The notes under the pieces: model-generated | What the model saw: only the letters and a program-made list of their open reading frames with translations | Databases searched by the model: none | Told to the model about the DNA's origin: nothing | Shown here: piece after piece, positions 44,219 through 52,979 of the stretch | How the letters are laid out: every line of letters starts with the position of its first letter | Numbering within the stretch: position 1 is the first letter of the stretch | Assembly (NCBI GenBank): GCA_003202005.1 | Contig: QJJF01000006.1 | Coordinates: 62,001 to 126,000 of the forward strand | Reading direction: 5' to 3' | Length of the DNA stretch: 64,000 nucleotides | Source of the DNA: Williamsia faeni | GTDB taxonomy: Bacteria > Actinomycetota > Actinomycetes > Mycobacteriales > Mycobacteriaceae | Program-made: the position numbers and the translations under genes

Positions 44219-45672
44219 GCGTCTGCCGTCTTGAGCCATTCACACAATCCGTCGACCACGGATTGGCAACTGCCACAACCGGTTGTCGCCCGGGTGGCAT
44301 CGGCCATCGCACCCGCACTGCGGGCACCCTTTCGCCAGGCGTCGGTCAGGTTCTTCTTCGACACCGTGTTGCACCGGCAGATGATCGCGTCGCCGGGCAT
44401 CTGTGCCGGGCTCGCCGATTCGGTGGCACCTCCGACGAGGTGCCCGAGCAGCAGGCGCATGCGGTCGGTCGGCACCGGCGCACCGGAGTCGAACAACTGG
44501 GAGATGGTGCCCACCACCTCCGGGTTGCCCAGCAGCACCGCCCCGGCGATGCGGTCCTTGCGCACGACCACCTTGGCGTAGCGACCGCGGTGGGGATCGG
44601 ACAGCGTCATCACCTCGGCCTCGAGATCATTCGGGTCTGTGTCGATCTCGCCCATCGACGCCAGGTCGATGTCGTGGGCCTTGAGTCGCAGGATCTGCTG
44701 CGTGCCCTCGTATCCGACCAGGCTCTCGCCGATCAGGTTCTCGGCCACGGTCTCGGCCATCTCCCACCCCGGCTGTACCAGTCCGTAGACGATGTTGCGG
44801 TGCTGGGCGCATTCACCGATCGCGTAGACGGCCCGGTCGCTGGTGCGGAGTTCGTCGTCGACGACGATTCCGTGATCGACTGCCAGCCCGGCCTCCGCGG
44901 CGACCTCGGTGTTGGGCGCGATCCCGGCGGCAACGATGACGAGATCGGCGCCCAGGGTCGAGCCGTCGGTGAGCACCACTTCACGGCCGGTCTGCGGATC
45001 GTCGCGGATCGCGCTCACCCGCCCGCCCAGCACCACGTCCATCCCGATCTCACGCAGGATCCGGGTGAGAACCGCTCCACCGGCACTGTCGAGCTGCTTT
45101 TCCATCGGATGCGACCGCGGATGGACCACCGTCACCGCAGCGCCCTGCAGGAGTGCACCGCGGGCCGCCTCGAGCCCGAGCAGACCGCCACCGACGACGA
45201 CCACCCGAACACCCTTCCCCAGTGCCGAGACGATCGATTCACAGTCGGCGAGGTTGCGGAAGGCGACGACGCCGGGCACCGGCGCACCCTCGTCGTCGAG
45301 GGCGCCGGCGATCGGTGGGACAAACGAGCGACTACCTGTGGCGAACACGAGCTTGTCGTAGCGGTGGACGGTTCCGTCGCTGCAGTGCACCGTCTGGGCG
45401 GCCCGGTCGACACGCTCGACGCGCACACCGACATGCGTCTGCAGGTTGCGTTCGCGGTACCAGTTCTCGGCACGAATCATGGTGTCGGCGGGGCGGATCC
45501 GGCCGGCCACCACATTCGACATCAAGATCCGGTTGTACGCGGCGGTCGGCTCCTCACCGATGACCACACTGGTGACGCGCTCGCCACCGGGGTCGCGCCG
45601 ATGCAGTTCTTCTTGCAACCGGGCACCGGCCATGCCGTTGCCCACGATCACCACACGCTTCGTCATGTTCAC
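44215..45672 (-). CDS. FAD-dependent reductase with BFD-like Fe-S domain (nitrate reductase electron transfer)
   Basis: The 485-residue protein resembles the first half of NirB: FAD-binding VVIVGNGMAGARLQEELHR, an NAD(P) motif VVVVGGGLLGLEAAR, the second FAD segment VYAIGECAQH, and a C-terminal BFD-like [2Fe-2S] domain with ICRCNTVSKK and GCGSCQSVV. It lacks the siroheme part. Its place between the nitrate reductase and nirB points to a role as the NAD(P)H-dependent electron donor of the assimilatory nitrate reductase (NasB-like). The GTG start overlaps the nitrate reductase stop (GTGA); ATG 45666 is the alternative. Confidence 0.9.
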   Translation of the reverse strand: MNMTKRVVIVGNGMAGARLQEELHRRDPGGERVTSVVIGEEPTAAYNRILMSNVVAGRIRPADTMIRAENWYRERNLQTHVGVRVERVDRAAQTVHCSDGTVHRYDKLVFATGSRSFVPPIAGALDDEGAPVPGVVAFRNLADCESIVSALGKGVRVVVVGGGLLGLEAARGALLQGAAVTVVHPRSHPMEKQLDSAGGAVLTRILREIGMDVVLGGRVSAIRDDPQTGREVVLTDGSTLGADLVIVAAGIAPNTEVAAEAGLAVDHGIVVDDELRTSDRAVYAIGECAQHRNIVYGLVQPGWEMAETVAENLIGESLVGYEGTQQILRLKAHDIDLASMGEIDTDPNDLEAEVMTLSDPHRGRYAKVVVRKDRIAGAVLLGNPEVVGTISQLFDSGAPVPTDRMRLLLGHLVGGATESASPAQMPGDAIICRCNTVSKKNLTDAWRKGARSAGAMADATRATTGCGSCQSVVDGLCEWLKTADA

Positions 45673-47818
45673 CCCATCGGTTCCATCTGTGCGGCCGGTT
45701 CCATCCGCACCGCGCAGATCTTGAACTCGGGCATCCGGCTGGTCGGATCGAGTGCGGGATTGGTCAGCAGGTTGGCGCGCCCATCACCGGCGTAGTGGAA
45801 GGGCAGGAAGACGGTGTCGGGCCGCAGCGAGTCGATGCACCGGGCCGCAGCGACCACAGACCCGCGGCGCGAGGTCACTCGCACCCGGTCCCCGTGCGCA
45901 ATCCCCAGTCGCTCTGCGGTGTCCGAGTTCACCTCCACAAACATGGGGCCGGCGGCATCGGCCAGCGCCTTCACGTGACGGGTCTGGGCGCCTGACTGGT
46001 AGTGCGTCAGCACCCGTCCGGTCGTGCAGATCAGCGGATAGTCGGCGCTCACCGGCTCGGTCTGCCCATGATGGTCGACCGCGACGAATTTGGCCCGGCC
46101 GTCCTCGGTTCCGAAGCGGTCCAGGAACATCCGCGGGGTTCCGGGGTGACCGACCTCGGGGCAGGGCCAGTGGATCGCCTCGTCGTTGTCGAGGCGGTCG
46201 TAGGTGATGCCGGTGTAGTCGGCCGGACCGCCGGCAGAGGCCCGTCGCAGCTCGTCGAAGACCTCGCGGGGGTCGGTCTTGAATCGTTCGGCAGGCTGAC
46301 CGAGGCGAATGGCCAACTCCGACAGCACTTCCAGCTCGCTGCGCGGACCGTCAGGGACCGGCACCGCCTGACGCCGGCGCAGCAGCCGTCCCTCGAGGGA
46401 CGTCATCGTCCCTTCTTCTTCGGCCCACTGCAGTACCGGCAGCACGACATCGGCCATCGCCGCGGTCTCCGACATCAGGAAGTCGTTGACCACCAACATG
46501 TCCAGGGACTGCAGCCGATCCACCACGTGTCCGGCGCGCGGCGCCGACACCGCCAGGTTCGCACCGTGCACCATCAGCATCTTCGGTCCGCCGGGCTGTC
46601 CCAGGGATTCGAGCAGTTCGTAGGCGCTGCGGCCGGGACCGGGCAGGTCGTCGGGATCGATGCCCCACACCGCGGCGACGTGCTTGCGTGCGGCGGGGTC
46701 GGCGATCTTCCGGTAACCCGGCAACTGGTCGGCCTTCTGGCCGTGTTCGCGACCGCCCTGACCGTTGCCCTGCCCGGTGATGCAGCCGTAGCCGCTGCCC
46801 CGCCGTCCACACAGGCCGAGCACCAGCGCCAGACCGATCACGGCGCTGACCGTGTCGGTACCGGTCGAATGCTGTTCCGCCCCACGGGCTGTGAGCACAT
46901 ATGCGCCGGTTCCGCGATCACGGGAGCCGGCCAGCAGCTGCACGGTCCGGCGCATCGCACTGACCGGGACGCCACTGGTCCGCTCGGCGCGTTCCGGCCA
47001 CCACTGCCCCGCAACCCTCCAGAACTCGTCGAATCCGCTGGTGCGGTCGGCGATGTAGTCCAGATCCGCGTACCCCTCGGTCACCGCGATATGAACCATG
47101 CCCAGGACCAGGGGCAGATCGGTGCCGGGCGAAAGTTGCAGGTGCACACCACCATCGGTCACCGCACGTTCCACCGTTGCCGTCCGGCGCGGATCTGCGA
47201 CGACCAGTCCACCGGCACGGGCAGCGGTCATGAGATGGCTGACCATCGGCGGCATCGTCTCGGCCACGTTGCCGCCCAGCATGACGATGCACTCCGCCGA
47301 ACCGATGTCGGCCAAGGGGAACGGCAATCCCCGATCGATGCCGAACGACTTGATTCCGGCGGCGGCCGCCGAGCTCATGCAGAACCGGCCGTTGTAGTCG
47401 ATGTTCGAGGTTTGCAATGCCACCCGCGCGAACTTGCCCAGCTGGTAGGCCTTCTCGTTGGTCAGACCGCCACCACCGAAGATTCCCACCGCGTCGGCGC
47501 CGTGCTCACGGCGGGCGCGGGCGAAACCCTGCGCCACGATGTCCAGCGCGTTGTCCCACGTCGTCGGTGTCAGCTCTCCGTCGACTCGCACCAGCGGTTC
47601 GGTGAGCCGATTCGGGTTGCGGAGCACATCGGCTGCCGTCCAGCCCTTTTGGCACAACCCGCCCTTGTTGGTGGGGAACTGCCGTGGGGCGATCTCGGCA
47701 TCGGCGGCGCCGGACCCGGTGATGGTCATCGCGCACTGCAATCCGCAGTACGGACAATGTGTCCGGGTTCCGACCGCGCCCTCGGCCGTGCGGCCGAGGG
47801 GATCGTCTGCGTGGTCAC
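45669..47818 (-). CDS. Assimilatory nitrate reductase catalytic subunit, apparently frameshifted at its N-terminus
   Basis: A molybdopterin (bis-MGD) oxidoreductase of about 715 residues reducing nitrate to nitrite. Seen: an N-terminal [4Fe-4S] motif HCPYCGLQCAM with the fourth Cys in GGLCQKGW, molybdopterin domains (YNGRFCMSSAAAAG, LGGNVAETMPP, ARGAEQHSTG) and the C-terminal dinucleotide-binding domain (TGRVLTHYQSGAQTRH, GDRVRVTSRRG). The frame holding CPYC has no normal start codon: going upstream it meets TAG. The coupled GTG (47816-47818, GTGA with narK) is in another phase and runs to a stop after about 30 codons. One extra base near 47779 would join them. Open frame as it stands: 45669-47741 with TTG. 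Confidence 0.85.
47779..47800 (-). other. Perfect GC hairpin at the nitrate reductase frame break
   Basis: CCCTCGGCCG and its complement CGGCCGAGGG flank a 2-nt spacer (47779-47788 and 47791-47800), 18-39 nt after the coupled GTG start. It lies exactly where the reading frame changes. Such a stem could favour slippage in replication, translation or sequencing. Confidence 0.6.
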
Positions 47819-49239
47819 GGCTGCACTACCGGGGTGGCGGATTCGACCGGAGCCGGCTTCGCCGTCGCTTCGGTGACCTCGAAGGACTCACGAACGTAGA
47901 ACCACCAGGTCACGATCGCCGCGAGGACATAGAAGGCCAGGAAGATGATGAAGGCCTGGGTGGCCGACTGATTGGATTTGTAGCTGTCGCGCAGCACCAG
48001 GTTGATCCCGACGCCACCGAGACCACCGAATGCGCCGGCAATGCCGATCAGTGCACCCGACATCGACCGCGACCAGTTGGTCTTGCCCAGCGTGTTCAGG
48101 GCTGGATTGATCTTGGCCTTGTGTTCCCAGATGCTTGGGATGATCTTGTAGACCGAGCCGTTGGCGATGCCCGAGATGAGGAACAGCAACACAAAGCCGA
48201 TCACGAACGCGGTCAGTGTGCCGCCGGTGATCTCTTTGTCGTTCGCGTCCGAGATCAGTCCCGCCACCACCAGGATGGCGGCCGAGGCGATCATCGCGAG
48301 GAAGCTGAACAGCGTCACCTTGCCGCCGCCGATCCTGTCGGCAAGCTTTCCGCCGTATGGCCGGCTCAGCGATCCCAGCAGGGGTCCGATCCAGACGATC
48401 TGCGCCGCAGCCAAAGCCGGGTTCGAGTTCCCGGACGCGGCAAAGCTGATGTTGAGGACCTGGCCGAAGGCGAACCCGAAACCGATGAACGAACCGAATG
48501 TTCCGACGTACAGCAGCGAAATAATCCATGTGTCACGGAACTTCAGCGCCTGGACCATCGACCGACCGCTGGCGGTCTGGTGGTCGAGATTGTCCATATA
48601 GATCGCGGCACCGACACCGGCGAAGGCCAGCAGAACCAGGTAGATGGCACACAGGACCTCGGGGTTGTCGGCAAACAGCCAGATCACCATCAGCCCCATC
48701 AACTGGACGACCGGTACGCCGATGTTTCCGCCGCCGGCGTTGAGTCCCAGCGCCCAGCCCTTGAGACGCTGCGGGTAGAACGCGTTGATGTTGGTCATCG
48801 AGGACGCGAAGTTGCCGCCACCGAAGCCGGTCAGCGCGGCCACGAACAGGTACCACCCGAAGCCGAAGTCGCCCGGATTCATCATCAGCATCAGGAGCAG
48901 ACCGGTGGGGATCAACAGCACGACGGCCGAGAAGATCGCCCAGTTCCGTCCACCGAACTTCGCTGTGGCCTGGGTGTAAGGAATACGCAAGCAGGAACCG
49001 ACGAACGTCGCGGTGGCCGCGATCGCGAACTTCTGATCGGCACTGATCCCGTATTCCGGACCCATCATCAGCGCGAGAACCGAGAACATTGCCCAGATCG
49101 AGAACCCGACGTGTTCACAGATCACCGACCAGATCAGGTTCCGCTTGGCGATTTCGGCGTTGCCGTTGTCCCACGCCTCGACGTCTTCGGGATCCCAGTC
49201 GGTGATGTAGTGCTTTCGCTTTGTGGCCTTGGCAGTCAC
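47815..49239 (-). CDS. narK: Nitrate/nitrite transporter NarK (MFS, NNP family)
   Basis: A 12-helix major facilitator protein of 474 residues. The NNP signatures are present: GFGGGNFASSMTNINAFYP in helix 5 and a second Gly-rich block later (GIAGAFGGLGGVGINLVLR), with the arginine in SCLRIPYTQATAKFGGRNW. It imports nitrate and may export nitrite. GTG 49239 has AGGAGGG at 6-nt spacing. First gene of the nitrate assimilation operon, overlapping the nitrate reductase start by 4 nt. A possible GlnR site lies upstream. Confidence 0.93.
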   Translation of the reverse strand: MTAKATKRKHYITDWDPEDVEAWDNGNAEIAKRNLIWSVICEHVGFSIWAMFSVLALMMGPEYGISADQKFAIAATATFVGSCLRIPYTQATAKFGGRNWAIFSAVVLLIPTGLLLMLMMNPGDFGFGWYLFVAALTGFGGGNFASSMTNINAFYPQRLKGWALGLNAGGGNIGVPVVQLMGLMVIWLFADNPEVLCAIYLVLLAFAGVGAAIYMDNLDHQTASGRSMVQALKFRDTWIISLLYVGTFGSFIGFGFAFGQVLNISFAASGNSNPALAAAQIVWIGPLLGSLSRPYGGKLADRIGGGKVTLFSFLAMIASAAILVVAGLISDANDKEITGGTLTAFVIGFVLLFLISGIANGSVYKIIPSIWEHKAKINPALNTLGKTNWSRSMSGALIGIAGAFGGLGGVGINLVLRDSYKSNQSATQAFIIFLAFYVLAAIVTWWFYVRESFEVTEATAKPAPVESATPVVQP

Positions 49240-49327
49240 TTCGTGCCCTCCTCGTATGTCCGGGTCCAGTTACCGGATGACTTGAGGAGAACGGTAGGAA
49301 ATGGGTGTTGCGAAAGCTTTGCATGCA

Positions 49328-49343
49328 GTGACCGAACAATCAC
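49328..49343 (-). promoter_or_regulatory. Possible GlnR box upstream of narK
   Basis: GTGACCGAACAATCAC on the plus strand fits the mycobacterial GlnR pattern AC-n9-AC (GTnAC-n6-xxxAC), 89 bp before the narK start. GlnR activates nitrate assimilation under nitrogen limitation in related bacteria. The motif is loose, so the call is tentative. Confidence 0.3.
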
Positions 49344-49347
49344 AGTG

Positions 49348-49379
49348 TTCTCACTCCTCACCCGAAAAGGGTGTGAGAA
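49348..49379 (-). other. Bulged hairpin between TIGR02569 gene and narK
   Basis: A stem built from TTCTCAC...CACCC and GGGTG-TGAGAA with loop GAAAA, with a 4-5 nt bulge on one side. It may end transcripts from the upstream gene before narK. No U-tract follows on the minus strand. Confidence 0.35.
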
Positions 49380-49438
49380 GTGGGATCAACGATGGCCGCT
49401 ACATGGCGGACTCGGCGGGAAACAGCAGGTCAGGAGTG

Positions 49439-50305
49439 CTATACGAGGAATCTGACCATATCGGCGACCCGTTTGAGCCCCGGGAGTGCACCGGACGTCG
49501 ACCGGGGATGTAACGCGTGAACGGCCAACCTGAACATGACGGCACGCAACATCATCTGCGGCCATTCGGGCAGATCTTCCCAGCGATCGACGAGTCCGTC
49601 GTCGGCCCCACCCCAGGCCAGGGCGTCCACCACGACAACCGCGGACGCCCAGGCGGCGGGTCTCCAATACGGGGTGATGTCGGTGATTCCGGGCGCGGCG
49701 GTGCCGGCGAACAAGACTGTGCCGAACAGGTCACCGTGGACGAGCTGCGACGGCGACTCCACTTTCTTGCGAAGGGTGGCCAGCGTGTGCAGCATCTCGA
49801 GGCTGGTGACACCGTCCGGTGAGGTCGGGTCACCCATCCCGGCAGACCGGGCCGCGCGCATCGGGACGTCATCCCAGGCGGCCCGATCAGAAGCGGTGAA
49901 CACGTCGACGTCGCTGAACGGCGGCGCCGGCGGTTGCGTCAGAAACCGCGGACGCTCCAGTTCTGCGGTGGCCTCATGGAGTCGATCCGCCAGCGAGACG
50001 ACCTCGTCGAAGCGGGGTTCAGGTGTTCCGGCGATATAGGTGTCGGCCCGCCAGCCCGAGACCACATAGCGTCCGTCAGAGGCCCGGACCGGACGTGCAA
50101 CCCGGACACCATCGACGTACAGCGTCTCCCGGACCTTCGCCGACCAGGCCGCGCGCGCGTGGTCGGGCACGAGCGAGAGGACCGTCTCGCCGATCCGCCA
50201 GCCACCTTCCCAGCCGTCACCCAATGCCACCACGGGATGTCCGGTCAACCCGAAGGTCTTCAGGACATGCTCAGGCGGCTCGACGGAGGTCAAGTCAGAG
50301 GTCAC
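49439..50305 (-). CDS. TIGR02569 family protein (kinase-like fold)
   Basis: A 288-residue actinobacterial protein. The segment SQLVHGDLFGTVLFAG with the following GITDITPYWRP resembles the catalytic HxD loop and metal-binding Asp of aminoglycoside-phosphotransferase-like kinases (HGDLxxxN, xxxxDxx), with the usual Asn replaced. The N-terminal half contains PVVALGDGWEGGWRIGETVL. Activity is unproven. GTG 50305 starts MTSDLTSVEPPE. Upstream on the same strand is moeZ; M. tuberculosis has the same adjacency (Rv3205c-Rv3206c). Confidence 0.85.
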   Translation of the reverse strand: MTSDLTSVEPPEHVLKTFGLTGHPVVALGDGWEGGWRIGETVLSLVPDHARAAWSAKVRETLYVDGVRVARPVRASDGRYVVSGWRADTYIAGTPEPRFDEVVSLADRLHEATAELERPRFLTQPPAPPFSDVDVFTASDRAAWDDVPMRAARSAGMGDPTSPDGVTSLEMLHTLATLRKKVESPSQLVHGDLFGTVLFAGTAAPGITDITPYWRPAAWASAVVVVDALAWGGADDGLVDRWEDLPEWPQMMLRAVMFRLAVHALHPRSTSGALPGLKRVADMVRFLV

Positions 50306-50390
50306 GGCGCCAACGTTACCGGCGTGTTCGAGAGAATCACCGCAGGCTCGAAGGGTGTCGCCGCACGCGTCCGCGAGCGACGTGCGGGGA

Positions 50391-51566
50391 TCAGTAGACG
50401 GGCAGTGCGGTGTCCACCTGCTTGGCCCAGGCGGTGATTCCACCCTGCAGATGGGTGGCGTCCGCGAAGCCGGCCTTCTTGACCGCCGCAAGCGCTTCGG
50501 CCGACCGGATACCGGTCTTGCAGTACAGGACCGCGGGCCGATCCTGCGGCAGCTTGGACAGTCCCTCGCCCGACTCGATGTCGCCCTTCGGGATCAGGGT
50601 GGCACCTTCGATCTTGACGATGTCCCACTCCACGGGCTCCCGGACATCGATCAGGGCGAGCTTCTCCCCGGAGTCCAGACGCTGCTTGAGTTCGACCGCG
50701 GTCACGGTCGAACCGGTGGCCGCCGACACACCCGCGTCCGAGACCACCCCGCAGAACGCGTCGTAGTCGATCAGTTCGGTGATCTTCGGCGCTTGCGGGT
50801 CCTTGCGCAGATTGATGGTCCGGTAGCGCATGTCGAGGGCGTCGTACACCATCAACCGGCCGAGCAGCGTGTCGCCGATACCGGTGATCAGCTTGATCGC
50901 CTCGGTACCCATGATCGATCCGATCGAGGCGCACAGGATGCCCAGCACACCACCCTCGGCGCACGACGGCACCATGCCCGGCGGCGGCGCCTCGGGGTAC
51001 AGGTCGCGGTAATTCAGGCCGAGTCCGTTCGGCGCGTCCTCCCAGAACACCGAGGCCTGGCCCTCGAAGCGATAGATCGACCCCCACACGTACGGCTTAC
51101 CCGCGAGCACGGCGGCGTCGTTGACCAGGTAGCGGGTGGCGAAGTTGTCGGTGCCGTCGACGATCAGGTCGTACTGCCCGAACAGCTCGACGGCGTTGCT
51201 GTTGTCGAGGCGGAACTTGTGGGTGTGCACCTCGACGAAGGGGTTGATCTCGAGGATCGAATCCTTTGCGGAATCGGCCTTGGGCCGGCCCACGTCGGAC
51301 TGCCCGTGAATGACCTGCCGTTGCAGGTTGGACTCGTCGACCTCGTCGAACTCGACGATTCCGATGGTGCCGACCCCGGCGGCCGCCAGATACAGCAGTG
51401 CCGGAGACCCCAGCCCGCCGGCACCGATGACCAGCACCTTGGCGTTCTTGAGACGTTTCTGTCCGTCGACTCCGATGTCGGGGATGATCAGGTGCCGGCT
51501 GTAGCGGGCGACCTCTTCGCGGGTGAGCTCTCCTGTGGGCTCAACCAGCGGCGGCAACTGTGACAC
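50391..51566 (-). CDS. moeZ: Adenylyltransferase/sulfurtransferase MoeZ (MoeB-like)
   Basis: A 391-residue fusion of an E1-like adenylyltransferase and a rhodanese domain. Seen: the ATP site VLVIGAGGLGSPALLYLAAAG, the metal-binding and adenylation region NLQRQVIHG and VDGTDNFATRY, then a rhodanese domain with LIDVREPVEWDI and active-site Cys in LYCKTGIRS. It activates and sulfurates ubiquitin-like sulfur carriers (MoaD, CysO, ThiS types), thus serving molybdopterin, cysteine and other thio-cofactor synthesis. The nitrate reductase nearby needs that cofactor, though moeZ is a general gene. GTG 51566 follows GAGGAG at 6 nt. Confidence 0.93.
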   Translation of the reverse strand: MSQLPPLVEPTGELTREEVARYSRHLIIPDIGVDGQKRLKNAKVLVIGAGGLGSPALLYLAAAGVGTIGIVEFDEVDESNLQRQVIHGQSDVGRPKADSAKDSILEINPFVEVHTHKFRLDNSNAVELFGQYDLIVDGTDNFATRYLVNDAAVLAGKPYVWGSIYRFEGQASVFWEDAPNGLGLNYRDLYPEAPPPGMVPSCAEGGVLGILCASIGSIMGTEAIKLITGIGDTLLGRLMVYDALDMRYRTINLRKDPQAPKITELIDYDAFCGVVSDAGVSAATGSTVTAVELKQRLDSGEKLALIDVREPVEWDIVKIEGATLIPKGDIESGEGLSKLPQDRPAVLYCKTGIRSAEALAAVKKAGFADATHLQGGITAWAKQVDTALPVY

Positions 51567-51680
51567 GAGCACTCCTCACGCGATTCCCACCTGCACCGGG
51601 CCTCACGGACACCGGCTCCATGTTCAACGAACGTCCCACACAGATGATTCCAACCGCGCAGAATCGTCAGCCGGACCGGA

Positions 51681-52898
51681 TCAGCGCCCCGGGAACGGCC
51701 AGGGATTGGGATTGCAGACATAGTTGTGATCGGCCTTCATGTCCGGATCCAGAGCCATGATCTGGCTGTTGGCCGTACCGAATGTCTGCTGCATCATCAC
51801 CGGCGCCAGTGCCCCGTTGACCTTGCACGGCTCATGGTTGACGAAACCGATCGCGTGGCCGATCTCATGATTGATCAGATACTGCCGATAGCCCAGGTCG
51901 TCGCCCTGGTAGGAGAGCGCACCGCGCACCCACCGGGCCTCGTTGAGTGTCACCCGGCCCTCGGGCGGGTAGTAACAGCTCGATTCGAGCTGGATCTCAT
52001 AGCCACACAGCTCCCGCGTGGTCCCCGGAGAAGTCAGGGTGACCCGGAAGTCGGGGGTACCGCTGTCGATCCGGCGGAAGCTGAACTGCCCGTCGCCGAT
52101 CCAGCTCTTCGGATTCGCGAGAGTGGTGTCGACCAGCTTGGCGTACGTGGGGTCGCCGCCGTAGTCACCGGAGTTGAGTCCGTTCTCCACCTCGACGGTG
52201 TACGTGAACTCCTGGCCACCGGATCCGATGCGCGGCGTCGTACCGGGGACGATGCGGTAGGTACTGTCACCGCTCTGGGTGAACGGGCCACCGTCGGGCA
52301 GAGTGCCGGCCGGGAGTTGTTCGGCCTGGACTTCGCTCGGTGGCGCACCGATTGCGGTGGTCACGTTGTTCACGTCGGTGCTGCGGACCGAATCCGGATC
52401 GGAATCGGCCGCGGCCACCGACGGCGAGTTCTCCTGCTCCGACCTCACGGTGAGCACGATCATCACGATGGTGAGCACCACCAGGACCGGAATCGCGTAG
52501 GCGCGCCAGCCGTAGGTTGCGACGAACCGCCCCAGCGCACTCTGTTTTTTGCGATCCGTGTCGCGTTCCGCGCGTTGCCGCCCGGGATCATCCGTCGGGT
52601 CCCACCGGGCCCGCAGCGGCTGATCCGGAGCGGGACGTCCCGACGACACCGGAGGATGGATATCTGTGCGCTGATTGGCGAGCCGCGCATCCGCCTCGGC
52701 CTCGGCCCGGGCCAGTCGGCTGGCCCGATCGGCGGCACGTCGTGCCTGGTCAGAGTGTTCGTTCCCGTCGACGACTGCTGTCCGGCGACCGGATGAACGA
52801 CGCCCTGAGCTCTCGTCACCGCGACCCGATTCAGCCCGGGTGCCGCGGGGTGAACGTCGTGTTCCCCTGCTCCCCGAGCCTCCCGCATCAGTCACCAT
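51681..52898 (-). CDS. DUF3152 membrane-anchored putative zinc metalloprotease
   Basis: A 405-residue protein with a long Arg/Ser/Asp-rich cytoplasmic N-terminus, one membrane helix (residues about 130-150, AYAIPVLVVLTIVMIVLTV) and an extracytoplasmic domain ending in the zinc-protease motif HEIGHAIGFVNHEPC, close to the metzincin pattern HExxHxxGxxH. Cysteine pairs (ELCGYEIQLESSCYY; EPC and YVC) suggest disulfides. The family DUF3152 (Rv3207c) has no known substrate. ATG 52898; GTG one codon later fits the SD spacing slightly better. Divergent from fasR. Confidence 0.88.
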   Translation of the reverse strand: MVTDAGGSGSRGTRRSPRGTRAESGRGDESSGRRSSGRRTAVVDGNEHSDQARRAADRASRLARAEAEADARLANQRTDIHPPVSSGRPAPDQPLRARWDPTDDPGRQRAERDTDRKKQSALGRFVATYGWRAYAIPVLVVLTIVMIVLTVRSEQENSPSVAAADSDPDSVRSTDVNNVTTAIGAPPSEVQAEQLPAGTLPDGGPFTQSGDSTYRIVPGTTPRIGSGGQEFTYTVEVENGLNSGDYGGDPTYAKLVDTTLANPKSWIGDGQFSFRRIDSGTPDFRVTLTSPGTTRELCGYEIQLESSCYYPPEGRVTLNEARWVRGALSYQGDDLGYRQYLINHEIGHAIGFVNHEPCKVNGALAPVMMQQTFGTANSQIMALDPDMKADHNYVCNPNPWPFPGR

Positions 52899-52979
52899 TC
52901 AACCTTCTCACAGGCATCGTCAATTCACCTGTAAGCCACCACCGGTGGCGGACCGGGAAGACAGATATACCCTCGATCC

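Noticed and set aside
46002-47876. Plus-strand open frame of 624 codons opposite the nitrate reductase
   Set aside because: It is the antisense of a clearly coding gene; long antisense frames are expected in high-GC DNA. Its translation is rich in His, Arg and Gln with no domain.
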